Below are positions 8,260 through 15,491 of a DNA stretch of 32,211 nucleotides, in pieces. Under the pieces are notes generated by a model that made no database searches, was not told the origin of the DNA, and worked only from the letters and a program-made list of their open reading frames with translations. Numbering within the stretch: the stretch's first letter is position 1; every line of letters begins with the position of its first letter. Source of the DNA: Clostridia bacterium (GTDB taxonomy: Bacteria; Bacillota_A; Clostridia; Christensenellales; Aristaeellaceae); the NCBI GenBank assembly GCA_017432405.1, contig JAFRJF010000301.1, positions 1-32,211 on the forward strand, in the 5' to 3' direction. The position numbers and the translations under genes were made by a program.

Positions 8260-8265
8260 TATAAT
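8260..8265 (+). promoter_or_regulatory. -10 element upstream of nrdR
   Basis: A perfect TATAAT lies 20 bases before the nrdR start codon in an AT-rich gap. The -35 at the proper distance (TGGACT, 8237-8242) is poor, so this promoter may be weak or activated. I did not find a convincing NrdR box. Confidence 0.45.
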
Positions 8266-8285
8266 AATAAAGAGGTGATGAATGG

Positions 8286-8774
8286 ATGAAATGTGCCTGG
8301 TGCGGCTGTACCCAGAGCCGCGTGGTGGATTCCCGCCAGAACGAGGACGGCACTTCCATCCGCAGGCGCCGGGAGTGCGAAAAATGCGGTCGGCGCTTCA
8401 CCACCTATGAGCGCATCGAGCTGGTTCCGCTGATGATCATCAAGAAGGATCAGACGCGGGAAGCCTTCGATGTGGAAAAGCTGCGGTCCGGCATTGTGAA
8501 GTCCTGCGAGAAGCGTCCGGTGTCCCTTGGGGAGATCGACGCCCTGGTGCGGGATATCGAGCGCAAGCTGAACAACCAGCCGGATTCCGAGATCACGAGC
8601 AAGATGGTTGGCGAGCTGGTGATGGACGGCCTGAAACGACTGGACGAGGTGGCTTATGTCCGCTTCGCCTCGGTGTATCGACAGTTCAGGGACATCCAGT
8701 CCTTCCGTGACGAGCTGAACCGGCTGCTGGCTGATTTTGACGCGGGTGCTGCTGATGGCGAGGCCGTCAGATAA
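8286..8774 (+). CDS. nrdR: Transcriptional repressor NrdR
   Basis: A 162-residue protein with the NrdR layout: an N-terminal zinc ribbon (Cys3, Cys6, Cys31, Cys34) followed by an ATP-cone domain from about residue 48 (LVPLMIIKKDQTREAFDVEKL). NrdR senses ATP/dATP and represses ribonucleotide reductase genes by binding NrdR boxes. The length is normal. Start ATG 8286 follows an AGAGGTG ribosome binding site. It lies 30 bases upstream of the response regulator and probably shares its transcript. No ribonucleotide reductase gene is in the window. Confidence 0.97.
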   Translation: MKCAWCGCTQSRVVDSRQNEDGTSIRRRRECEKCGRRFTTYERIELVPLMIIKKDQTREAFDVEKLRSGIVKSCEKRPVSLGEIDALVRDIERKLNNQPDSEITSKMVGELVMDGLKRLDEVAYVRFASVYRQFRDIQSFRDELNRLLADFDAGAADGEAVR

Positions 8775-8804
8775 CCAAATACAAATAAAAGAGAGGATAC
8801 GCAC

Positions 8805-9506
8805 ATGGCAAACGAACTGATATTGGCCGTTGACGATGAAGCCCATATTCTTGAGTTACTTTCATTCAATCTCGAGGCTTCCGGCTATCGGGTAGTCACT
8901 GCCGCCACGGGCGAAGACGCGCTGGTGGTTTGCGCGCATGAGCGTCCGGCGATGGTGCTGCTGGATATTATGCTGCCCGGAATCGATGGCATGGAGGTTT
9001 GCCGGCGGCTAAAGAGCGCGCCTACGACCGCGGATATCCCGATCATCATGCTTACAGCCAAGGGCGACGAGGTGGACAAGATCCTTGGCCTCGAGCTGGG
9101 CGCGGACGACTATATCACAAAGCCCTTCTCCGTGCGTGAGCTGATCGCCCGCGTGAAGGCGCTGTTGCGCCGCGCCGCGCCGCAGAACGAAGAAGAGGGC
9201 ATCCTGCATGTGGGCGGACTGACCATCGACGTGGGCAATTACGAGGCATTCCGCAACGGCGAAAAGCTGTCCCTGACGCTGAAGGAGTTCGAGCTGCTGA
9301 AGCTGCTGGTGCTCAGCCGCGGCAAGGTGCTGACCCGCGATTTCCTGCTGGATCGCATCTGGGGCTATGAGTTCTATGGCGAGACCCGCACCGTCGACGT
9401 GCACATCCGCCATATCCGCCAGAAGCTGGGCGACGACGCCCACTATATCGAGACGATCCGTGGCGTTGGCTATAAGTTCAACGATCGTCAGGAGAATCGC
9501 CTATGA
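8805..9506 (+). CDS. OmpR/PhoB-family response regulator (PhoP/WalR-like)
   Basis: A 233-residue two-domain regulator. The receiver domain (1-120) has the acidic pair Asp10/Asp11, the phosphorylation site Asp54 in LLDIMLP, Thr84 and Lys106 in ITKPFS. The C-terminal winged helix (about 135-230) carries LTLKEFELLKLL and the recognition region TRTVDVHIRHIRQKLGDD. It overlaps the histidine kinase by four bases (ATGA), so the two are translationally coupled and form one system. Phosphate-starvation or cell-wall control is possible from family similarity, but no pst or wall genes are nearby to decide. Confidence 0.95.
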   Translation: MANELILAVDDEAHILELLSFNLEASGYRVVTAATGEDALVVCAHERPAMVLLDIMLPGIDGMEVCRRLKSAPTTADIPIIMLTAKGDEVDKILGLELGADDYITKPFSVRELIARVKALLRRAAPQNEEEGILHVGGLTIDVGNYEAFRNGEKLSLTLKEFELLKLLVLSRGKVLTRDFLLDRIWGYEFYGETRTVDVHIRHIRQKLGDDAHYIETIRGVGYKFNDRQENRL

Positions 9507-11263
9507 AATCAAGGGTTACATTGATTGTGACCCTGGTTTCACTGGTTGCCCTTGCGCTGCTGCTGACCTATAACTGCTCCAGGCTGGCCGACCGGGCCAA
9601 CGATGAAATCGAGCATGACCTGTATGTCGCCTGTCAATTGACGGGCGATTTCAGCCGGACCGACTCCATGCAGACCCGCGCTGAGACCCTTAAAACCCTG
9701 AAAACCACGGAAGGCGCGGCGCGGGCGCTGTTCGCGTCGGACGGGTCCCTGGTGTACGCCTCGGATGAGCGCTACAGCAGCCTGACCGACGAGGATATCG
9801 CCATGGCCAGGACGAACGAGGCGGTCCTGAAGCGCCATCCCAACGCAGAGGGCAAGATGGCGCTTTACGTCATCTATCGCTATGAGAGCGGCGAATACCT
9901 GCTGTACGCGAGGCCGATGTCGGACACGATGACGATCCTGCTGAACAACAAGGCGCTGCTGCTGCTGGCCGTCATCTACGGCCTGACCATCGTGCTGGCG
10001 GTCATCGTCATACTCAATGTGATGCAGCGTGAAAAGATGGTCAAGCAGGTCATGGCGGCACTGGACAGCTTCTCCGACGGCAACTTCGACGCCCGGGTGG
10101 AGGGCTTCCGCAAGGAGGATCCCAACGCTGCGGAGTATAACGCCATCATCACCAGGATCCAGGATCGCATATTCAAGCAGAAAAACCGCAACCATGTGCT
10201 CAGCTCGGTGATGTCGCAGATGCAGAACGGCATCGTCGCCGTGGACCAGAATCTGAACGTCATCTACATCACGCCGGTGGCCAAGAAGCTGTTGGGCATC
10301 GTGGGCAATCCGGAGTACAAGAACATCAACGAGGTCTCCCGAGACGTCAAGCTGGACGAGGTGTTCACCGAGGCCATGCGGCAGGAGGGCGTCTATACCA
10401 ACGAGGTCGCGGCCCGGACCGCCGTCGGTCGCGGCCACCGGCCCCTGCGGCTGTACGTCTCGCCGATGCGCCGGGAGGAGCAGGTGGTTGGCGCGCTGGC
10501 CATCGTCGAGGATATCACCGAGCTGCGCAGGCTGGAGCAGGTGCGCACGGACTTCGCCGCCAACGTCTCCCACGAACTGAAGACGCCGCTGACGTCGATC
10601 CGCGGCTTTGTCGAAACCCTGCAGGCCGGCGCCATCGACAATCCGGAGATGGCCCACAAGTTCCTGAACATCATCATGATGGAGACCGAGCGCCTGACCC
10701 GGCTGATCAACGACATACTGTCCATCAGCAAACTGGAATCCGGCGACGACGAGGTGGCCATAGAGCGCATCCGCCTGGACAAGAAGGCCCAGGACGTGTG
10801 CGACATGCTGTCGATCCACGCCCAGGAAAAGCAGGTCACCGTGAACTGCGCCACCGGCAACACCCCGGTGTACATCATGGGTAACCCCGACCGGGTGGAG
10901 CAGCTGCTGATCAACCTGACGGAGAACGCCATCAAATACAACGAGCCCGGCGGCTCCGTGACGGTGCAGGTGTTCGCCAACGACAAGGAGGCCAACGTCA
11001 CCATCTCCGATACGGGCATCGGCATCGCCGAGGAAAACCTGCCCAGGCTGTTCGAGCGCTTCTACCGTGTGGACAAGGGGCGCTCCCGCCAGATGGGCGG
11101 CACGGGCCTGGGGCTGGCCATCGTCAAGCACATCGTGCGGTCGATGGACGGCGAGATCGAGGTCCATTCCAAGCTGGGGGAGGGCACCGAGTTCCTGGTT
11201 ACGCTGCCCCTTGCGCCCAAGGAAAATTCGGAGCAGGATACCATATTCGACGGGATGTCGTAA
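9503..11263 (+). CDS. Membrane sensor histidine kinase (PhoR/WalK-like)
   Basis: The product is 586 residues. One membrane helix spans about residues 5-23, an extracellular sensor region about 24-148 and a second helix about 149-173. These are followed by a HAMP-like linker and a PAS domain (about 230-340, with QNGIVAVDQNLNVIYITPVA). HisKA has the phospho-acceptor His357 in NVSHELKTP. The ATPase domain has the N box (NLTENAIKYN), a G1 motif DTGIGIAEE, an F box and a G2 motif GGTGLGLAIVKHI. It is therefore a full-length, apparently active kinase for the overlapping response regulator. The signal sensed is unknown. Confidence 0.95.
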   Translation: MKSRVTLIVTLVSLVALALLLTYNCSRLADRANDEIEHDLYVACQLTGDFSRTDSMQTRAETLKTLKTTEGAARALFASDGSLVYASDERYSSLTDEDIAMARTNEAVLKRHPNAEGKMALYVIYRYESGEYLLYARPMSDTMTILLNNKALLLLAVIYGLTIVLAVIVILNVMQREKMVKQVMAALDSFSDGNFDARVEGFRKEDPNAAEYNAIITRIQDRIFKQKNRNHVLSSVMSQMQNGIVAVDQNLNVIYITPVAKKLLGIVGNPEYKNINEVSRDVKLDEVFTEAMRQEGVYTNEVAARTAVGRGHRPLRLYVSPMRREEQVVGALAIVEDITELRRLEQVRTDFAANVSHELKTPLTSIRGFVETLQAGAIDNPEMAHKFLNIIMMETERLTRLINDILSISKLESGDDEVAIERIRLDKKAQDVCDMLSIHAQEKQVTVNCATGNTPVYIMGNPDRVEQLLINLTENAIKYNEPGGSVTVQVFANDKEANVTISDTGIGIAEENLPRLFERFYRVDKGRSRQMGGTGLGLAIVKHIVRSMDGEIEVHSKLGEGTEFLVTLPLAPKENSEQDTIFDGMS

Positions 11264-11273
11264 TACAAAAGCG

Positions 11274-11291
11274 GGCGGCCTTCGGGCCGCC
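11274..11291 (+). terminator. UUCG-capped hairpin after the kinase gene
   Basis: A perfect 7-bp GGCGGCC / GGCCGCC stem is closed by a TTCG tetraloop, an exceptionally stable RNA cap. It starts 11 bases after the stop codon. The following TGTTGACATC has no T-run, so it may reduce rather than stop transcription into the TraX gene. Confidence 0.5.
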
Positions 11292-11325
11292 TGTTGACAT
11301 CATTGCATTGACGGAGGTAGCCCGG

Positions 11326-12123
11326 ATGGCCGCAAAAAAGACAAACGCCCTTTCCATCCTCTTCGCGCCAAGGGAGGTCGGGCTGAACCGCGACACCAAC
11401 CTTTTGAAGCTGGTGGCGATGATCAGCATGCTGATCGACCATACGGGAAAAATGTTCTTTCCCCAGTACCGGATCATGCGCATCCTCGGGCGGCTCGCCT
11501 TTCCACTGTACGCCTACTGTATCGCCGTGGGGGGCGTTTACTCGAAAAACAAGCTGAAATACCTGAGCCGCATACTGCTGATGGGGCTGATCTCCCAGCC
11601 GTTCTATGCCGTGGCCCTGGCCCACACGGTGCCCGGCATGTATGCCGTGCGGTTCGCGGATAATCCCCTGGGCGCGGTGATGAACTTCTACGTGCAGAGC
11701 TGGGCCGTGCCCAACATCATGCTGACGCTGGCGCTGGGCCTAATGCTGATATGGTCGCTCAGGGAGGGGCAGTATGTCTGCACGGCCGCCCTGGCGCTGC
11801 TGGTGTGGAAGCTCCAGAACAGCATCAACTATGGCTGGCTGGGCGTGGCGTTGATCGTGCTGTTCTACCTGACCGTCAGCCACTGGTGGGTTTCCCTGCC
11901 GGTGATGTCGGCTTATATGATCTGGTGGGGGATGAAGGGGTCCTCCTATCACCTGTTCGGCGTCGGCTTCGGCATACAGATGTTCGCGATACTGGCGCTG
12001 CCGCTGATCTATATTCCCACCTGGTCGAAGCTCAAGATCAACAAATGGGTCTATTATCTGTTCTATCCGGCCCACCTGATCGGCATCATGCTGATACAGT
12101 TTGCGTGGGCCCTAGGAAAGTAA
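11326..12123 (+). CDS. TraX-family integral membrane protein
   Basis: The 265-residue product has about seven to eight hydrophobic helices after a short basic N-terminus. The N-terminal pattern NLLKLVAMISMLIDHTGKMFFP followed by ILGRLAFPLYAYCIA is the family hallmark of TraX-like proteins. The founding member acetylates F-pilin. Chromosomal Firmicutes homologues are common and are probably acyltransferase-like proteins acting on envelope components; their substrates are unknown. GGAGG at 11313-11317 sets ATG 11326 as the start rather than TTG 11308. It is separated from the kinase only by the UUCG hairpin. Confidence 0.85.
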   Translation: MAAKKTNALSILFAPREVGLNRDTNLLKLVAMISMLIDHTGKMFFPQYRIMRILGRLAFPLYAYCIAVGGVYSKNKLKYLSRILLMGLISQPFYAVALAHTVPGMYAVRFADNPLGAVMNFYVQSWAVPNIMLTLALGLMLIWSLREGQYVCTAALALLVWKLQNSINYGWLGVALIVLFYLTVSHWWVSLPVMSAYMIWWGMKGSSYHLFGVGFGIQMFAILALPLIYIPTWSKLKINKWVYYLFYPAHLIGIMLIQFAWALGK

Positions 12124-12149
12124 ACATGATGTAAAACTCAAATGAGCAC

Positions 12150-12178
12150 TTGACACAACCCTGATAAAGTGGTAAACT
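12150..12178 (+). promoter_or_regulatory. SigA-type promoter of the T-box/symporter unit
   Basis: TTGACA (12150-12155), a 17-base spacer and TAAACT (12173-12178), just upstream of the T-box leader. Transcription should start near 12185. Confidence 0.85.
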
Positions 12179-12184
12179 GAGTGG

Positions 12185-12475
12185 CGTCAAAGGCAGTGAC
12201 CGGGAAACAGTAGGTGAACGGAACAGCGCATTCAGAGAGCTGCCGGTGGGTGCGAGGCAGTATGCGACGTATCACCGAATTACCTCCCGATAGCCGCGCG
12301 CTGAAAGTCGGTCCGCGATGCGCTCTGACAAATAGGTGGCGACGGGTTCGCCCGTTATAGCGATAGGGTATGGGCCTGTGCCCGCACCCGACGAGGGCGT
12401 ACTCCGCGAGGAGGCGCCGAATAGAGGTGGTACCGCGGATATTCCGCCCTCTGCAACCAGGCAGAGGGCGTTTTT
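12185..12475 (+). promoter_or_regulatory. T-box leader (Leu or Tyr specific) of the sodium:solute symporter
   Basis: The leader shows the T-box elements in order. Stem I has AGTA (12209-12212) opposite GAA (12277-12279), forming the specifier loop between stems GGTGA/TCACC and CGGGA/TCCCG. It also has an AGAGAG bulge motif and the distal GGTGCGAGG-type loop region. The T-box sequence AGAGGTGGTACCGCGG (12424-12439) follows. The specifier strand is GAATTACC: read directly after GAA the codon is TTA (Leu), with a one-base gap it is TAC (Tyr). The TGGT bulge predicts a tRNA with discriminator A, which fits both. Uncharged tRNA would favour the antiterminator and allow symporter expression. Confidence 0.92.
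12445..12475 (+). terminator. T-box terminator
   Basis: A perfect 10-bp stem CGCCCTCTGC / GCAGAGGGCG with an AACCAG loop is followed directly by TTTTT. It lies just after the T-box sequence and is mutually exclusive with the antiterminator. Confidence 0.92.
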
Positions 12476-12518
12476 CTATGCCCCCTGCCCACACCAATGC
12501 TGAAGGGAGAGACCCACT

Positions 12519-14084
12519 GTGTTCATCAAGATTCTCATGCTGGTGGTATTCTTCGGGATCATGATCGGCGTCGGCTTCTACAGCCGCAAGCACGCCTCCG
12601 ACGTCGACGGCTTCGTGCTGGGCGGACGCTCCGTCGGCCCGTGGCTGACGGCCTTCGCCTACGGCACCTCCTATTTCTCGGCGGTCATATTCGTGGGCTA
12701 TGCCGGCCAGTTCGGCTGGCGCTTCGGCATCGCCTCCACCTGGATCGGCCTGGGTAACGCCTTCATCGGCTCGCTGCTGGCCTGGGTGATACTGGGCCGC
12801 CGAACCCGCGTCATGACCCAGCAGCTGTCAAGCGCCACCATGCCCGAATTCCTGGGCAAGCGCTATGACAGCAACGCGCTGAAGATCGGCGCTTCCGCGA
12901 TCATATTCATCTTCCTGATCCCCTACACCGCGTCGCTGTACAACGGCCTGTCCCGCCTGTTCGGCATGGCCTTCAACATCGACTATACGGTGTGCATCAT
13001 ACTGATGGCGGTGCTGACCGGCGTTTATGTCATCGCGGGCGGGTACATGGCCACGGCCATCAACGACTTCATACAGGGCATCATCATGCTGTTCGGCATC
13101 GTGGCCGTCATCGCGGCGGTGCTGAAGGCCAACGGCGGGTTCATAACGGCCATCTCCGACATGGCCCGTGTCAGCGACCCCCAGGTCTCCGACGTGCCCG
13201 GCGTGTTCTCCTCCTTCTTCGGGCCCGACCCCTTCAGCCTGCTGGGCGTGGTGATCCTGACCTCCCTGGGCACCTGGGGCCTGCCCCAGATGGTGCAGAA
13301 GTTCTACGCCATCAAGTCGGAAAACGCCATCTCCAAGGGCACGATCATCTCCACCTTCTTCGCGGTGGTCGTGGCCGGCGGCTGCTACTTCCTGGGCGGC
13401 TTTGGCAGGCTCTTCACCAGCCAGATGGAGATCGGACCGAACGGCGTGCCCGTGGGCGGCTACGACGCCATCGTGCCCAAGATGCTGGAGACCCTGTCGC
13501 CGCTGCTGATCGGCGTGGTGGTGATACTGGTGCTGTCCGCGTCGATGTCCACGCTGTCCTCCCTGGTGCTGGCCTCCAGCTCCACGCTGACGCTGGATTT
13601 CCTGAAGGGGAACATCATCAAGGACATGGACGAGAAGAAACAGGTGTTCATCATGCGCGTTCTGATCGTGGTGTTCATACTGATCTCCGTGGTCATCGCC
13701 ATCATACAGTACAGCACCACCGTCAACTTCATCGCCCAGCTGATGGGCATCTCCTGGGGCGCCCTGGCCGGCGCGTTCCTGGCGCCGTTCATGTACGGCC
13801 TGTACATGAAGAAGGCCACCTGCGCCTCCGCCTGGTGCAGCATGATCTTCGGCGCGGGCATCATGGTGGCGAACATGCTGTTCAAGGGCATGTTCCCCGC
13901 CTGGCTGCAATCCCCGATCAACTGCGGCGCGTTCGCGATGCTGGCCGGCCTGGTGATCGTGCCCGTGGTCAGCCTGGTCACCCCCAAGCCCGACCGCAGT
14001 CTGGTGGAGCATGCCTTTGCCGCCTATGAGCGCAAGGTGGTCGTCACCGTGCGGGATTCGCTGGGAGACAATGAGAAGGATTGA
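12519..14084 (+). CDS. Sodium:solute symporter family (SSS) transporter, amino-acid-responsive
   Basis: The 521-residue protein has about 13 hydrophobic helices. The N-terminal region (GVGFYSRKHASDVDGFVLGGRSVGPW and then FAYGTSYFSAVIFVGYAG) is characteristic of the SSS family that includes PutP and PanF. These use the sodium gradient to import small solutes. Control by a T-box strongly suggests an amino acid as substrate, probably leucine or tyrosine from the specifier. GTG 12519 is chosen because a GGGAGAG ribosome binding site precedes it at the right distance and the first helix begins right there. It is the only gene of the unit. Confidence 0.9.
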   Translation: MFIKILMLVVFFGIMIGVGFYSRKHASDVDGFVLGGRSVGPWLTAFAYGTSYFSAVIFVGYAGQFGWRFGIASTWIGLGNAFIGSLLAWVILGRRTRVMTQQLSSATMPEFLGKRYDSNALKIGASAIIFIFLIPYTASLYNGLSRLFGMAFNIDYTVCIILMAVLTGVYVIAGGYMATAINDFIQGIIMLFGIVAVIAAVLKANGGFITAISDMARVSDPQVSDVPGVFSSFFGPDPFSLLGVVILTSLGTWGLPQMVQKFYAIKSENAISKGTIISTFFAVVVAGGCYFLGGFGRLFTSQMEIGPNGVPVGGYDAIVPKMLETLSPLLIGVVVILVLSASMSTLSSLVLASSSTLTLDFLKGNIIKDMDEKKQVFIMRVLIVVFILISVVIAIIQYSTTVNFIAQLMGISWGALAGAFLAPFMYGLYMKKATCASAWCSMIFGAGIMVANMLFKGMFPAWLQSPINCGAFAMLAGLVIVPVVSLVTPKPDRSLVEHAFAAYERKVVVTVRDSLGDNEKD

Positions 14085-14110
14085 ACCATTATTCACAATG
14101 TAAAATGATG

Positions 14111-14147
14111 CACAGGCAGCGATAATTGTCGCTGCCTGTGGTATAAT
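14111..14147 (+). promoter_or_regulatory. 12-bp inverted repeat abutting a -10 element upstream of the double-ThyX gene
   Basis: CACAGGCAGCGA (14111-14122) and its exact complement (14129-14140) flank a TAATTG loop. A perfect TATAAT with an extended TGG follows at 14142-14147; the -35 position (GCGATA) is poor. The repeat may be the terminator of the symporter gene, an operator for the next gene, or both. Confidence 0.6.
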
Positions 14148-14183
14148 GTTCAATAACAGTATATTGCAACAGGTGATATCAAC

Positions 14184-15491
14184 ATGAATCAGAGCAAGGC
14201 CATTATCATCGTGGAAAACCGTGAGGCGTTGCGGGTGGCGGCGTCTGCGGCCCGCATCTCCACACAGCAGGGCACGGCCATGGAAATGTTTGAAGGCAGC
14301 AGGGGAGATGAGCGCGACCTGAAGCTCATCGGGAAGGTGCTGTCCTCGGGCCACAAGTCGGTCATCGAGCACCAGACCTTTTCCGTCGCCTTCAACGACG
14401 TGTCTGTGCTGGTGGAGCAGTTCGTCATCGAGTGCCGTCTGGCGTCGTTCACCGTCAAATCCCGGCGGTATGTGGATTTTGCCGGGGCGGGGTTTGTGGT
14501 GCCGGATGGGCTGGACGAGGCCCAGGAAAGGCTGTACAGGGAGACCATGCAGGCGCGGTTTGCCGACTATGAGCGACTGATGGCGCTGGGCGTGCCCAAG
14601 GAGGACGCCCGCTTCCTGCTGCCCTACTGCCTGCGCAGCAATTTTTACATGACCCTGAACGCCCGGAAGCTGATCGGGCTGATCTGCGCGATGCTTTACG
14701 GGCGGGGGAAGGGGTCGATTGAGATCGAGGCGCTGGGCGCCCAGCTGAAGGCGCAGTTTGACGTATTGTACCCCGGTGTGATCGATAAGGAGGCCGCCCG
14801 CTATCCCGGGTTCGCGCCAATGGCCCTGCCGGAGGAGATCTGTCGGGGCACCGCCAGGGAAGGGGATACCGAGCTGCTGAACGCCTGCGACGGCGCGGCG
14901 GACTTTCTGAAGCAGATGTGCGCCTTTACGGGGCGGCTTGACGGGAATGCCGTTGCGCTGCTGACCGACGCACGTCCAAGGGAGCTGGAAATGGTGCGCT
15001 ACACCTTCCGCGTGAAGCGGGTTTCGCTGGCCTGCGTGACCCACTTCACCCGGCATCGCATGGTATCGCTGCTGGTGCCGCCCGTGGTTCGCGGGCTGGC
15101 AGAGGGGGATTACGTGCTGCCGGAGACGGTGAAGGCCATACCGGAGGCCGAAGCGGTGTATCGCGCTGCCTTCGAAGCCCAGGCGCTGGCGGCGCGACAG
15201 GCCTGTGACATGGGCGTTTCCATGCAGGACCTGTCCTACTTCGCCCTCAGCGGCCATGAGATCGATCTGGTGCTGGCGATGAACCTGCGGGAGCTAACGC
15301 ACTTCATGCGGCTGCGCACCTGCAACCGCGCCCAGTGGGAGATTCGGGGCGTGGCCTGGAAGATGTTGAAGCTGCTCTGCGATAAGGAACCGGAAATATT
15401 CACCCACATCGGGCCCAGCTGCGCCTACGGCCCCTGCCCGGAGGGGAAGATGAGCTGCGGGAAGCCGTTCAGGGGAATGGAGAATGGATGA
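14184..15491 (+). CDS. Tandem double-ThyX (FAD-dependent thymidylate synthase-like) protein
   Basis: At 435 residues it is about twice the normal ThyX length and reads as two ThyX domains. The N-half (about 1-200) aligns by eye with GHxxxxEH (56-63), a changed RHR motif reading ECR (83-85) that keeps the S-x-RRY end (93-96), and a conserved NAR (159-161). The C-half (about 262-400) keeps RHR (290-292), NLREL (367-371), LR (377-378) and QWEIR (384-388), but has lost the S-R-Y part. The C-terminus has three cysteines (413, 418, 425) in a CAYGPCPEGKMSC stretch. ThyX makes dTMP from dUMP with FAD and methylene-folate; whether this protein does is open. An AGGTGA precedes ATG 14184. The gene overlaps the next by eight bases. 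Confidence 0.8.
   Translation: MNQSKAIIIVENREALRVAASAARISTQQGTAMEMFEGSRGDERDLKLIGKVLSSGHKSVIEHQTFSVAFNDVSVLVEQFVIECRLASFTVKSRRYVDFAGAGFVVPDGLDEAQERLYRETMQARFADYERLMALGVPKEDARFLLPYCLRSNFYMTLNARKLIGLICAMLYGRGKGSIEIEALGAQLKAQFDVLYPGVIDKEAARYPGFAPMALPEEICRGTAREGDTELLNACDGAADFLKQMCAFTGRLDGNAVALLTDARPRELEMVRYTFRVKRVSLACVTHFTRHRMVSLLVPPVVRGLAEGDYVLPETVKAIPEAEAVYRAAFEAQALAARQACDMGVSMQDLSYFALSGHEIDLVLAMNLRELTHFMRLRTCNRAQWEIRGVAWKMLKLLCDKEPEIFTHIGPSCAYGPCPEGKMSCGKPFRGMENG

Noticed and set aside
8221..8285. NrdR box before nrdR
   Set aside because: No tandem pair resembling the ACA-CTATATAG-TGT pattern at the right spacing; only a TATAAT is convincing.
9539..11167. 542-codon minus-strand frame under the histidine kinase
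   Set aside because: Low-complexity His/Gln/Val composition and exact overlap with a clear kinase gene; a GC shadow.
11293..11325. Promoter before the TraX gene (TTGACA at 11293-11298)
   Set aside because: No -10 element follows at 16-18 bases; the position is taken by the ribosome binding site.
12828..15257. Very long open frame (809 codons) on the minus strand
   Set aside because: It is antisense to the symporter and double-ThyX genes, is rich in His, Gln and Gly with no domain pattern, and is the shadow expected from high GC at third positions.
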